DNA of 64,000 bases from UBA7985 sp002711265 (lineage in GTDB: Bacteria; Pseudomonadota; Alphaproteobacteria; UBA7985): contig CBFIBS010000001.1 of NCBI GenBank assembly GCA_965660945.1, positions 124,001-188,000 of the forward strand, read 5' to 3'. The position numbers were made by a program, and so were the translations under genes. How positions within the stretch are numbered: the first letter of the stretch is position 1; every line of letters begins with the position of its first letter. A model generated the notes under the pieces. It did not search any database, had not been told where the DNA came from, and was given only the letters and a program-made list of their open reading frames with translations. Below are positions 34,969 to 44,328 of the stretch, piece after piece.

Positions 34969-35094
34969 TGCCCTACCCTTCGTTGCTACGTCGAGGCCCT
35001 TGTTCGGGCCTGAGTTAACGCAGTGGAGCGCCTGCTGTCAATTTTGTTGACCTGTCACGCAATTGTCGGGCGACAAAACTCGGTCTGTCAGCGC

Positions 35095-38000
35095 TCAGGC
35101 TGCGCCAAAACCGCCCCCGCCGGGGGTCAGCATGATCACCTGATCACCCGCCGCGACTTCGGTCTGGTCGTTACCTGCCAGCCGCTCGCGGCGGCCGTCC
35201 GCGCGCTCGAGCCAGTTCTCGCCCGGTTGCCCCGGCTGGCCCCCTGCCGCGCCGTGGGGGCGCTGAACCCGGTGCGAAGTCAGCACAGTCACGGTCATGG
35301 GCTCGAGAAAGCGCAGCCGCCGCTCGACCCCCTCCCCGCCCCCGTGGCGCCCGTGGCCGCCCGACCCCTGCCGGATGGCAAAGGCCTCGACCCGCACCGG
35401 AAACCGCTGCTCCAGCACCTCCGGGTCGGTCATGCGGGTGTTGGTCATGTGGCTGTGCACGGCCGACGCACCCTCGAAGTCCGGCCCCGCGCCGGTTCCC
35501 CCGCAGATGGTCTCGTAGTTCTGTACCCGGTCGTTGCCGTAGACGAAATTATTCATGGTCCCCTGAGAGCCTGCCAGCACCCCCAGCGCGCCATAGAGGG
35601 TCTCGGCGATGGCCTGGCTGACCTCGGTGTTCCCGGAGATCACCGCAGCCGGGTAGCGCGGGTTGATCATCGAACCCTCGGGGATCACCAGATCCAGCGG
35701 CTGCAGGCAGCCCTCGTTCATGGGGATGTTCTTGCCCACCAGCGTTCGGAAAACGTAGAGCACCACCGCCCGGCAGATCGAGGCTGGGGCATTGTAGTTG
35801 AGCGGGTCCTGCGCCGATGTACCGGTGAAATCCAGCCGCGCGCTGCGCCGCGCATGGTCGACGCTGATCGCCACCCGGATTTCCGCGTCCGTGTCCAGCC
35901 GGTGGGTGAAGCGCGCGTCGCCGAGCACGTCGATGACCCGGCGCACGCTCTCTTCGGCGTTGTCTTTGACATGGTCCATGTAGGCGTGGACCGTCGCCAG
36001 TCCATACTGCTCGATCAACGCCCGCAGCGCCTGCTCCCCGGTGCTGTTGGCGGCGATCTGGGCGGCGAGGTCGGCCATGTTCTCCTCGACGTTGCGGCAG
36101 GGGTAGTCACCGGACAGCAGCAAGTCGCGGGCCGCAGCCGCTTCAAGGACGCCCTCGGACACCAGCCGGAAGTTATCGATCACCACGCCCTCTTCGGTGA
36201 TGTGGCGGCTGTCGGGCGGAGCCGACCCGGGGGTGCGGCCACCGATATCGGCGTGGTGGCCCCGGCTGGCCACGGTCGCCACGATCTCCGGCGCGCCGCC
36301 GCCGGTGCGTGCAGGGGCGAAGACCGGCGTGATCACGGTCACATCGGGCAGATGGGTGCCGCCGTTGAAGGGGTTGTTCATCATGAACACATCCCCGGGG
36401 CGGATTTGCCCGGCGTTTTCGTGCAGGATCTTCTTCACGCTCTCGCTCATCGAGCCCAGATGCACCGGCACGTGTGGCGCGTTGGCGACCAATTCTCCGC
36501 GCGCGTCGAAAAGGGCGCAGGAGAAGTCCAGCCGCTCCTTGATATTGACCGAGTAGGCGGTGTTCTCCAGCGTCGCGCCCATCTGGTCGGCGATGGCCAT
36601 GAACTGGTTGTTGAAGACTTCGAGCATGATCGGGTCGACGGCGGTTCCCACGGCGTCCTGCCGCGCCAGCCCTTCGACCCGGCTCAGCAGCAGATTGCCA
36701 CCCGACAGGCACTGCGCCCGCCAGCCGGGCTCGACCATGGTCGTGCCCGTGTCTTCGGTCAGCAGCGCCGGGCCGTCGATGGTCTCTCCTTCAGCCAGCC
36801 GCGCGCGCTCCAACACCGGCACGGTCCGCGCTGCGCCGCCCAGATGCACCGCGCAGTCGTCGATGTGCGCCGCCCCGGACAGCGGCGGCAGGTCCAGCGC
36901 CGGGTCCTGCCCCGTCCGGCCCACGCCCTCGACCTCGAGCATCTCGATCACCAGAGCGGCAGTATCGGGCCGGAAGCCATAGCGCTGCTGGTGGGCGTCG
37001 ACGAAGGCAACTGTGAGCGCGTCGATACCATCCAGCGCCAGCGGCAGGCTCTGGTGCGCCCCCGCCGTGCGGACATGGACGCGCTGGTTGACGCTGATCT
37101 GGTCCGCCGTGATGCCCTGCGCGGCAACGGCCTCGCGCACCGCCGCTGACAACGTCTCGAACACCGGCGCAGCCGCGGCGAGGTGAGAAAGCGGGCGGTC
37201 GAACTGGAACTGGCGGGAGGCTCGGACATCGGCCAGCCCCATGCCGAAGGCCGATAGCACCCCGGCGAAGGGGTGCAGGAACACCTGCTCCATCCCCAGC
37301 ACGTCCGCGACCTGGCAGGCGTGCTGCCCGCCGGCGCCGCCGAAGCTGTTCAGCGTGTAGCCGGTGACATCGTAGCCGCGCTGGACTGAGATTTTCTTGA
37401 TGGCGTTGGCCATGTTCTCGACCGCGATGCGCAGAAAGCCCTCGGCCAGCTCTTCGGGGCTGCGCAGCGGCTCATCGAGCGCCTGGGCGATCTCCCCGGC
37501 CAGCGCGCGGAACTTCTCCACCACCACATCGCGGTCGAGCGGTTGATCGCCCCCGGGGCCGAATACGGCGGGGAAGTACGACGCCTGCACCTTGCCCAGC
37601 AGCACGTTACAGTCGGTAACGGTCAGCGGCCCACCGCGGCGGTAGCAGGCGGGACCGGGGTTGGCGCCCGCGCTCTCCGGGCCGACCTGCAGCCGACCGT
37701 CCTCAAACTTCAGGATCGATCCACCGCCGGCCGCGACGGTATGAATGTTCATCATCGGCGCGCGCAGGCGCACGCCGGCGACCTCAGTCTCGAAGGATTG
37801 CTCGTAGTCTCCGGCGAAGTGACAGACGTCGGTCGACGTCCCGCCCATGTCAAAGCCGATGATGCAGTCAAAGCCCGCCTGCTGCGCCGTGCGCACCATG
37901 CCGACCACCCCGCCCGCCGGGCCAGACAGGATGGCGTCCTTGCCCTGAAACAGCGCGGCGTCGGCAAGGCCGCCGTTGGACTGCATGAACATCAGCCCCG

Positions 38001-38733
38001 AGGGCGACGCCATGGCCCCGCCCAACGCGTCCCGCACCTGCCCCACGTAGCGGCGCAGCACCGGCGAAAGGTAGGCGTCGACCACCGTGGTATCGCCGCG
38101 CGAGACCAGCTTCACCAGCGGGCTGACCACGTGGCTCAGCGAGACCTGAGTAAAGCCGATCTGGCGGGCGATTTCTCCGGCAGCCTGCTCGTGTTCGGGG
38201 AAGCGGTAGCCGTGGAGGAAGGCGATGGCGACGGCCCGGAACCCGGCATCAAAGGCATCCTGTAGCCCGGCGCGCAGCCGCTCCTGATCCAGCGGCCGCA
38301 GCACCTCGCCACCCTGATCGAACCGCTCGTCAGCGCCGATCACGCGGCTGTAGAGCATTTCGGGCAGGCGGATGTGCAGGTCGAACAGCCGGGGGCGGTT
38401 CTGGTAGCCGATGCGCAGCTGGTCCTCGAAGCCCGCGGTGGTCACCAGCAACGTCGGCTCGCCCTTGCGTTCGAGCAGGGCGTTGGTCGCCACCGTCGTC
38501 CCCATCTTGACGCTGTGCAGCACACCCCGGGGGATCGCCTGCCCGGGCTCAAGCCCCAGCAGCACGCGGATACCCTCCACGGCGGCATCGGGGTAGTGTT
38601 CGGGGTTCTCGGACAGCAGCTTGTGGGTTTGGATTTCGCCCGAGGGCAGGCGCGCCACCACGTCGGTGAAGGTACCGCCGCGGTCGACCCAGAACTGCCA
38701 CTGCTGATCGCTGGCAACGGACAGGACATCCAT
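35095..38733 (-). CDS. 5-oxoprolinase / hydantoinase HyuA-HyuB fusion
   Basis: This 1212-aa protein joins a HyuA-like half and a HyuB-like half (from about residue 650). The HyuA half has RGGTFTDVVARLP, FDMGGTSTDVCHF and a Gly-rich phosphate-binding SGPAGGVVGM. The HyuB half has PIMLEVFNNQFMAIADQMG, MNNPFNGGTHLPDVT and a Gly-rich HGRHGGGEG. Full-length fusions hydrolyse 5-oxo-L-proline or other cyclic amides with ATP. ATG at 38733 is two bases after the upstream TGA; a TTG six bases earlier overlaps it. It is translationally linked to the trimodular gene. A hydantoin, N-methylhydantoin or pyroglutamate-like intermediate is possible. Confidence 0.82.
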   Translation of the reverse strand: MDVLSVASDQQWQFWVDRGGTFTDVVARLPSGEIQTHKLLSENPEHYPDAAVEGIRVLLGLEPGQAIPRGVLHSVKMGTTVATNALLERKGEPTLLVTTAGFEDQLRIGYQNRPRLFDLHIRLPEMLYSRVIGADERFDQGGEVLRPLDQERLRAGLQDAFDAGFRAVAIAFLHGYRFPEHEQAAGEIARQIGFTQVSLSHVVSPLVKLVSRGDTTVVDAYLSPVLRRYVGQVRDALGGAMASPSGLMFMQSNGGLADAALFQGKDAILSGPAGGVVGMVRTAQQAGFDCIIGFDMGGTSTDVCHFAGDYEQSFETEVAGVRLRAPMMNIHTVAAGGGSILKFEDGRLQVGPESAGANPGPACYRRGGPLTVTDCNVLLGKVQASYFPAVFGPGGDQPLDRDVVVEKFRALAGEIAQALDEPLRSPEELAEGFLRIAVENMANAIKKISVQRGYDVTGYTLNSFGGAGGQHACQVADVLGMEQVFLHPFAGVLSAFGMGLADVRASRQFQFDRPLSHLAAAAPVFETLSAAVREAVAAQGITADQISVNQRVHVRTAGAHQSLPLALDGIDALTVAFVDAHQQRYGFRPDTAALVIEMLEVEGVGRTGQDPALDLPPLSGAAHIDDCAVHLGGAARTVPVLERARLAEGETIDGPALLTEDTGTTMVEPGWRAQCLSGGNLLLSRVEGLARQDAVGTAVDPIMLEVFNNQFMAIADQMGATLENTAYSVNIKERLDFSCALFDARGELVANAPHVPVHLGSMSESVKKILHENAGQIRPGDVFMMNNPFNGGTHLPDVTVITPVFAPARTGGGAPEIVATVASRGHHADIGGRTPGSAPPDSRHITEEGVVIDNFRLVSEGVLEAAAARDLLLSGDYPCRNVEENMADLAAQIAANSTGEQALRALIEQYGLATVHAYMDHVKDNAEESVRRVIDVLGDARFTHRLDTDAEIRVAISVDHARRSARLDFTGTSAQDPLNYNAPASICRAVVLYVFRTLVGKNIPMNEGCLQPLDLVIPEGSMINPRYPAAVISGNTEVSQAIAETLYGALGVLAGSQGTMNNFVYGNDRVQNYETICGGTGAGPDFEGASAVHSHMTNTRMTDPEVLEQRFPVRVEAFAIRQGSGGHGRHGGGEGVERRLRFLEPMTVTVLTSHRVQRPHGAAGGQPGQPGENWLERADGRRERLAGNDQTEVAAGDQVIMLTPGGGGFGAA

Positions 38734-38735
38734 GC

Positions 38736-41700
38736 TCAAACCAGTCCCACCTCGCGCAGGCTGTCTTCCATCGCTTCGAGGAAAAAGGCGGCGTCTTCCG
38801 CGTCAAAGCAAATCGGCGGCCGGATTTTCAGCACACTGTCGTGGGGACCGTCCGAACCCATGAGGATGCGGCGGCGGCGCATGGCGTTGACCAGCTGGCC
38901 GACGATGGCGGTCGCGGGGTTGCCGTCGGCCTCGCAGATTTCCACCCCGAGGAACAGGCCCAGCCCGCGCACGTCGGCAGGCAGCGCGCTGCGGGAAAAC
39001 AGCGCGCTCAGTCCTTCGCGCATGGTTGCGCCGTTGCTCGCTGCACGGTCTTCCAGACCCTCGTGCTCGATGACCTCCAGCACCGCGCGTCCGGCCGCAC
39101 AGGACACGGTCGAACCGCCGAAGGTGGAGAAGAACTCCATGCCGTTGTTGAAGGCGTCACCGATCTCCTTGCGCGTCAGCACCGCGCCCATGGGGTGACC
39201 GTTGCCGATGGGCTTGCCCAGCACCACGATGTCGGGCTTCAGCCCCTGCTGCTCAAAGGCCCAGAAGTGATGCCCCAGCCGCCCCATGCCGGTCTGAACC
39301 TCATCCGCGATCAGCAAGCCCCCTGAGGCGTGCACGGCGCGCTGCAAGCCCTCTAGATAGCCCGTGGGCGGGATCAGCTGCCCGCCAACGCTGGGGTAGA
39401 TCTCCAGCAGGCAGGCGGCGAGCGCGTACTCGGCACCCCGCGCACCGATGGCGGCGATCAGGCTTTCAGCCTCTGCCGTGTAACGCGCCGCGGCATCCTC
39501 CCCCGTAAACGGGCCGCTGAAGGTGTTGGGAATGGGGAGGACGTGGACCCAGTCCGCCTGCCCCTGTCCGCCCTTCCCAGCGAACTTATAGTGGCTGATA
39601 TCCAGCGCCTTCTGCGTGATACCGTGGTAGCCGACCTCTGAGACTGCCATGTCTCGCCGCCCGGTGAAGGTGGTCGCCAGCCGCATCGCGACTTCGTTAG
39701 CTTCGCTGCCGGAATTGACCAGAAAGCAGGTGTCGAATTCGTCGGGAAACCGCGCCAGCAGGGCTTCGGCATAGTCCAGATGCAGCTCGGAGAGATAGCG
39801 GGTATTGGTGCTCAGCCGATGCACCTGTTCCGCCACCCGCGCGGCGACATGCGGGTGGGCGTGACCGACGTGCGGAACGTTGTTGTAAGCATCGAGGAAG
39901 CGGCGACCCTCGGCATCGATCAGGGTGCAGCCCTGCCCCCGGATCATGTGTACCGGATCGCTGTAGGATAGCTTGAGGTTGGCCGTGGTCAGCGCAGCCC
40001 GCCGCGCCCGCATAGACGCAAGGGTCGGGGGTCTGGCGTCCACGCGCGCAGGCTCGACGCCGGCCAGTGTCGCGGGGTTGGGGAACAGCTGCGCCCACAG
40101 GTCCCAGTCGTCGGCATCGACCACGCCGGGCCAGGCGCCGGGGTCATCGGGGGCGTCGCTGCCACCGAGTTGCAGGTGCAGGTGCGGCGGCCAGCCGCCA
40201 TTCTCCGGCACATCGCCCAGCCAGGCGATCACGTCCCCGGCGGCAAAGCTGTCACCGGCCGACAGCCGGTCGGCACTGGCCTTGCTCAGATGGCCGTAGA
40301 GGGCGCGGAACGCGGGTCCATCACCGGGCTGGTGCTCGAGCACGAGGGTGCCGCCGTAATCGTGGCGCTCGGGGCGGTAGCCCGCGAACACCACCCGCCC
40401 AGGCAGCACGGCGCGGACTTCGGTTTCCGGGGGCAGGAACACGTCCAGCCCGATGTGCACGGTCCGCCGTCGCCGGGCGACATGGTCCGTGCGGCCAAAG
40501 CCCTCGCCGCCGTAGATCAGACGCGCCTCGCCCCAGCGGCCCAGACAGCCCGTGCCCTGATCCGTGATTTCATTTACGACCGCATCGAGTTCGGCGGCAT
40601 CTGGCTGGGTCCGATTGGCGCTCAAGGCGACGTTATCGGGGGTCAGGTCGAGAACCGGCAGGCTACCGACATCGGCATCGAACATGGGGTGCAGCCCGTC
40701 AAAGCGAGCGGGCAGCGGTGCAAGGCCGGCAGGCAGTCCGCCAGCGGCCCGGAGCCGCTCACGGGTGAAGCGCGGATCCAGACCCCGAACCTGTGCCAGC
40801 AGCTCGAGGTTTGGCGCCTCGGAAATCACCACGTAAGGATCGTCGGGCCGCGCCTGCTTCTGCAGCCCCGAATTGGTGACACTGACCGCCAGCCGCATCA
40901 GCATCAGCGGCCAGAGACAATCAATTTCCCCAGCGCTCAGAGGAGAGTGCCGGGTATAGCCCGCGACCAGCGCCGCCATGGCCTCGACTGGCCGGACCTC
41001 GCCGCTGGCCAGATAAGCCCCGGCGATGGCCAGATCACAGATCCGGGGGTTGAGCAGCGCGTCGCCGAAATCCAGCAGGCCCGAGAGCCGCGGCCCCTGC
41101 CCCGGCTCGCTCACCGCGAGCAGGTTGTGCAGGTTCAGGTCGTTGTGGATTGGCTGCCGGGGCAGCGCGGAAAGCGCGGCTCTTCCGGCGCTGTCGTACC
41201 AGTCCAGCAGAGAGCCGATTTGGCTTTTCAGGGCTGGTTCGCCGTCAAACAAGGACAGATGCGGGCTGATCCAGTCCGCCGCGCACAGGTCCCATTTGAA
41301 GCTTCGTTCGAGCGCGGGGTCGCTGAAGTCGGCCAGCGCCGCGTGCATCCGGGCGATCATGTCGCCGATTTCAGCGATCAACCCCTCGGTCAGCCGATGC
41401 TGGTCGAGGGTGGTGCCGGGCAGCAGTCCCAGTCGCCAGATCAGACGCTCCACGCCCTGCTCATCCGCGCCACTGGCGATCAGATCACCCGCAGCCGTGG
41501 GCAGGATTTCGGGCACGGGCACGCCCTCGACCGACTGCAGTGCATGGATCATGGCGGTCTGGAAGTAGATGTCCGACCGCTGACAGCCTACCCGCATGAC
41601 CTTGACCACGCTCGGCGCGCCTGTGAAGTCTTCGGCGCGGAAGTTGAGGTCGTATTCGCCGTAGAGCGGGGTCAGAACCAGCGCCACCCCGTCGCCATTG

Positions 41701-41816
41701 CCCCAAATGTCCGCAACCTGCCCAGCCCATTGCGCAGCAACAGCAGCAGCAGGCGCTGATTCAGTACCTGCATCAGAGGCGGTGGCAGGCATCGGGCTGT
41801 CCGGGCTGGTTGTCAC
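38736..41816 (-). CDS. Trimodular fusion: APH-type kinase, M23 domain, PLP phospho-lyase-type aminotransferase
   Basis: This 1026-aa protein has three parts. Residues about 20-380 are an aminoglycoside-phosphotransferase-like kinase, with catalytic HNDLNLHNLL near 223 and metal aspartate in LLDFGDAL. Residues about 410-570 are an M23/lysostaphin-type domain with zinc ligands in HIGLD near 452 and HLHLQ near 543. Residues about 600-1026 are a class III aminotransferase fold, with cofactor lysine in VLGKPIGNGHP near 865. The kinase plus class III pair is that of hydroxylysine kinase/phosphohydroxylysine phospho-lyase and ethanolamine-phosphate phospho-lyase, so it would phosphorylate an amino alcohol and eliminate phosphate and ammonia to an aldehyde. 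GTG at 41816 is the likely start, ATG at 41792 possible. Confidence 0.78.
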   Translation of the reverse strand: MTTSPDSPMPATASDAGTESAPAAAVAAQWAGQVADIWGNGDGVALVLTPLYGEYDLNFRAEDFTGAPSVVKVMRVGCQRSDIYFQTAMIHALQSVEGVPVPEILPTAAGDLIASGADEQGVERLIWRLGLLPGTTLDQHRLTEGLIAEIGDMIARMHAALADFSDPALERSFKWDLCAADWISPHLSLFDGEPALKSQIGSLLDWYDSAGRAALSALPRQPIHNDLNLHNLLAVSEPGQGPRLSGLLDFGDALLNPRICDLAIAGAYLASGEVRPVEAMAALVAGYTRHSPLSAGEIDCLWPLMLMRLAVSVTNSGLQKQARPDDPYVVISEAPNLELLAQVRGLDPRFTRERLRAAGGLPAGLAPLPARFDGLHPMFDADVGSLPVLDLTPDNVALSANRTQPDAAELDAVVNEITDQGTGCLGRWGEARLIYGGEGFGRTDHVARRRRTVHIGLDVFLPPETEVRAVLPGRVVFAGYRPERHDYGGTLVLEHQPGDGPAFRALYGHLSKASADRLSAGDSFAAGDVIAWLGDVPENGGWPPHLHLQLGGSDAPDDPGAWPGVVDADDWDLWAQLFPNPATLAGVEPARVDARPPTLASMRARRAALTTANLKLSYSDPVHMIRGQGCTLIDAEGRRFLDAYNNVPHVGHAHPHVAARVAEQVHRLSTNTRYLSELHLDYAEALLARFPDEFDTCFLVNSGSEANEVAMRLATTFTGRRDMAVSEVGYHGITQKALDISHYKFAGKGGQGQADWVHVLPIPNTFSGPFTGEDAAARYTAEAESLIAAIGARGAEYALAACLLEIYPSVGGQLIPPTGYLEGLQRAVHASGGLLIADEVQTGMGRLGHHFWAFEQQGLKPDIVVLGKPIGNGHPMGAVLTRKEIGDAFNNGMEFFSTFGGSTVSCAAGRAVLEVIEHEGLEDRAASNGATMREGLSALFSRSALPADVRGLGLFLGVEICEADGNPATAIVGQLVNAMRRRRILMGSDGPHDSVLKIRPPICFDAEDAAFFLEAMEDSLREVGLV

Positions 41817-41858
41817 GCAGCGTTTCTCTTGTCAGCCGACGCAGGCGCCAGCAGTGGG

Positions 41859-42851
41859 TTACAGGGTCTCCAGACGCGCGAGCACGTCCATACCCTGTTG
41901 CTTTAGCACGTGCAGCAGATCGATGAAGATCCAGTTTTCGGCGAGTTTGTCTCCGTCGCGCCGATAGAGGTCGATCACCCGGAACTCCAACGTGGTGTCA
42001 CTGCCCGGCAGCCCCATGAACCCACCAACGTGTCGTGCGGTGAAATTCGGCCAGCCGAAGAAGCCGCCGAAATGCCCCTCGGCGAGCCGGCAGATGTGCT
42101 TGGTCTTTGCCCGGTCCGCAAAAGCTGCCCGGAACGGCCCCGAGTGCTGCTTGGCGTAGCGCTCGATGGTGAAGGTCGAGCCGATCCCGGTCGGGCCCCA
42201 CCACAGCATGTCGCTGTGCCAGGTCCGGGCGAGTTCTTCTTCCAGCGGCAGCCCGCTCTGCCACTGGCCCAGATCGGTAATCATGGCGTTGATCGATGCG
42301 AGGGTCGCTTCTCCCGCTTCGGCCGGCTGCGGGTCGAGCAACAAACCGCCATGCCCCTGCGGGCCGGGCTGGATCAGCTGCGCGCCGGTTTGCGGTGGGA
42401 ACGGGTTCTGCCCGGCCTGATCCATCAGGCTGGGAAGGTCGAAATAGAAGGCGACTTCGGTGATCCGCCCGGCTTCGATCCGCAGGAATTCACAGTACGG
42501 TAGCATCGCCACTCGGCGCGTGGGTCGGATACCGAGAAACGGCTGGTCGAACAGCCCCATGAGGTGGCCCATGGACACCACCCAGACCGAGCCATCATCG
42601 CTGCCGGTCAGACTGTTGCGGCCGGCAAAGAAGATATCCATGCGCCGCTGCAGGCTGGTCAGCGACGTCTTGATCGGGTCCCAGACCGTGCTTGCCAGCT
42701 GGCCCAGATCCCTGATTTCGTTGAAAGGATGATAGCCGCGCCACAGGACATCAGGTGCAAGATACTGCCCCAGCGCAGCCTCACTCGCCTGCGGGCGGTC
42801 GAGCGCCGCGTAGAAGTCGAGCACCAGCTGTTTCTCAGCCTGAAAATCCAT
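41859..42851 (-). CDS. SnoaL-like protein, two domains
   Basis: This 330-aa protein consists of two SnoaL/NTF2-like cone domains in tandem (about residues 1-150 and 170-330). It has WRGYHPFNEIRDL in the first and WWGPTGIGSTFTIERY in the second, plus the repeated pattern LLDFxR...ENWIFIDLLH at the end. SnoaL members catalyse aldol cyclisations, isomerisations or hydrolysis; none is known for this branch. It is first in the leftward unit, 43 bases before the trimodular gene, and shares the divergent region with the ABC transporter operon. The ATG at 42851 has GGAGACAGGA upstream. Confidence 0.75.
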   Translation of the reverse strand: MDFQAEKQLVLDFYAALDRPQASEAALGQYLAPDVLWRGYHPFNEIRDLGQLASTVWDPIKTSLTSLQRRMDIFFAGRNSLTGSDDGSVWVVSMGHLMGLFDQPFLGIRPTRRVAMLPYCEFLRIEAGRITEVAFYFDLPSLMDQAGQNPFPPQTGAQLIQPGPQGHGGLLLDPQPAEAGEATLASINAMITDLGQWQSGLPLEEELARTWHSDMLWWGPTGIGSTFTIERYAKQHSGPFRAAFADRAKTKHICRLAEGHFGGFFGWPNFTARHVGGFMGLPGSDTTLEFRVIDLYRRDGDKLAENWIFIDLLHVLKQQGMDVLARLETL

Positions 42852-43034
42852 GTCCTGTCTCCGGTCTTGCTTTACCATCAAGCCCCTGCCCTTAGCCGAC
42901 TTACGCTGCTCATTGCCAGTCTTCGGTTGGCCATGAACCGCGCGACATTTTCACCTGCCTCATGGCCTTTGTAGCCCTGAGGCGCGCCGCTTTGGCGGTC
43001 CATCGCCTGGCTGTTTCATGGGTGGCTCAAACTA

Positions 43035-43054
43035 TTTTGCATGCGCATGCAAAA
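43035..43054. promoter_or_regulatory. Perfect 20-bp palindrome, probable LacI-family operator
   Basis: TTTTGCATGCGCATGCAAAA is a perfect inverted repeat centred on CpG, the form of LacI-family operators. It lies in the 277-base divergent region, about 184 bases left of the SnoaL start at 42851 and 75 bases right-flanking the ABC ATPase start at 43129. A possible promoter TTGCCA at 43060 and TAGCAT at 43084 (18-base spacing) follows it for the rightward operon. The LacI-type regulator in that operon (50580-51596) is the natural candidate to bind here. Confidence 0.75.
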
Positions 43055-43128
43055 AGCTGTTGCCACAGACTTCTGCGCTGGTCTAGCATCTATTCAGACT
43101 TGATCATGTTTAGGCGTTCGGTAACCCC

Positions 43129-44172
43129 ATGGGTGAAATTCAACTGCGCAACCTCAGCAAGCGCTGGGGCAGTTTTGTCGGTGTCGACAAGTTTGACCTG
43201 ACGATTTCAGATCGCGAATTTCTGGTACTGCTGGGGCCATCGGGCTGCGGCAAGACCACGACGATGCGGATGATCGCAGGGCTCGAAACCCCGACCGATG
43301 GCGAGATATTCGTCGACGGCGCCAAGATCAACGATCTCGAACCCAAGGACCGCGACGTCGCCATGGTGTTCCAGAACTATGGCCTCTACCCCACCATGAC
43401 CGTTCGCGAAAACATCCGCTTCCCACTCAAGGTTCGCGGCGTACCGCGCGCCGAGCACGACGCCATGATCCAGCGTGCCGCAGACATGGTGGAACTGGGC
43501 GACCTGCTCGACCGTCTGCCAAAGGAGCTTTCGGGCGGGCAGCGCCAACGGGTAGCTCTGGCCCGTGCGATCGTGCGCCGGCCGACCGTGTTCCTGATGG
43601 ACGAGCCACTGTCCAACCTAGACGCCAAGCTACGGGTCTCGACCCGGGCGCAAATCAAAAACCTCCAGCACGAGCTGGCCGTGACCACGATCTACGTGAC
43701 CCACGACCAGATCGAAGCCATGACCCTTGCCGACCGCGTCGTCGTTATGAACAAGGGCGAAATCCAGCAAATCGGAACGCCGACGGAAATCTACGACCGT
43801 CCAGCCAACACCTTTGTCGCCGGCTTCATCGGCTCCCCGGCCATGAATTTGGTCAGCGGTTCGATCAGCGGGGGCACCTTCACCGGTCCGAACGTGACCA
43901 TCAAGGGGCTCAAGGCCGACGATGGTGCTATCACGCTTGGCTTCCGCGCCGAGGACGTCGAAGTCGTCAAGCGCGGCGGGGACGCCAAGGCCCCGGTCTA
44001 TTCCATGGAGTTGCTCGGCGATGCCACACAGGTATCGATCCGCTCGGGCAGCGAAATTCTCAGCGGCAAGGCACCCAAGGACTTCCGCGCCGAAATCGGC
44101 GCGCCCATCGGCTTCAAGATCGATGCGGCGGTCTGCCACCTGTTCGACCCGCAGACAGGCGCCCGCCTGTAG
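43129..44172 (+). CDS. ABC transporter ATP-binding protein (CUT1/UgpC-MalK type)
   Basis: This 347-aa ATPase has Walker A GPSGCGKTT, Q-loop MVFQNYGLYP, signature LSGGQRQRVALARA, Walker B VFLMDEPLSNLDAKLR and the H-loop VTHDQIEAM. A C-terminal TOBE/OB-type regulatory domain (about 240-347) is typical of MalK and UgpC. It energises the importer made of the next three genes. Its start is downstream of the palindromic operator, so it is first in the rightward operon. The substrate cannot be deduced from this subunit. Confidence 0.92.
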   Translation: MGEIQLRNLSKRWGSFVGVDKFDLTISDREFLVLLGPSGCGKTTTMRMIAGLETPTDGEIFVDGAKINDLEPKDRDVAMVFQNYGLYPTMTVRENIRFPLKVRGVPRAEHDAMIQRAADMVELGDLLDRLPKELSGGQRQRVALARAIVRRPTVFLMDEPLSNLDAKLRVSTRAQIKNLQHELAVTTIYVTHDQIEAMTLADRVVVMNKGEIQQIGTPTEIYDRPANTFVAGFIGSPAMNLVSGSISGGTFTGPNVTIKGLKADDGAITLGFRAEDVEVVKRGGDAKAPVYSMELLGDATQVSIRSGSEILSGKAPKDFRAEIGAPIGFKIDAAVCHLFDPQTGARL

Positions 44173-44196
44173 ACCAAGATTTCCTGCCCGGCGCGA

Positions 44197-44217
44197 CCCG
44201 GCCCAAGATGGCCCGGG
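44197..44217 (+). terminator. Hairpin between ATPase and binding-protein genes
   Basis: CCCGGCC and GGCCCGGG flank a six-base CAAGAT loop and form a seven-base-pair stem with one bulge, 25 bases after the ATPase stop. The gap to the binding-protein gene is 156 bases, long for this operon, so the hairpin may shield or separate the strongly expressed next gene, which may have its own promoter. Confidence 0.35.
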
Positions 44218-44328
44218 AGACCGCGACAGGCAGATCACAGCATTCAGGCCGGCTTAGGGGGCGGACTGGATAGGGTGTCATCGGCGATTTCGTCGCGGAT
44301 GGCGCACTTAACTCATGGGAGAAACACG

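Noticed and set aside
35023..37149. 708-codon plus-strand frame opposite the oxoprolinase-type gene
   Set aside because: Antisense to a well supported HyuA-HyuB fusion; composition is that of a shadow frame.
40170..41759. 529-codon plus-strand frame opposite the trimodular fusion
   Set aside because: Antisense to recognised kinase, M23 and aminotransferase motifs, no motif of its own.
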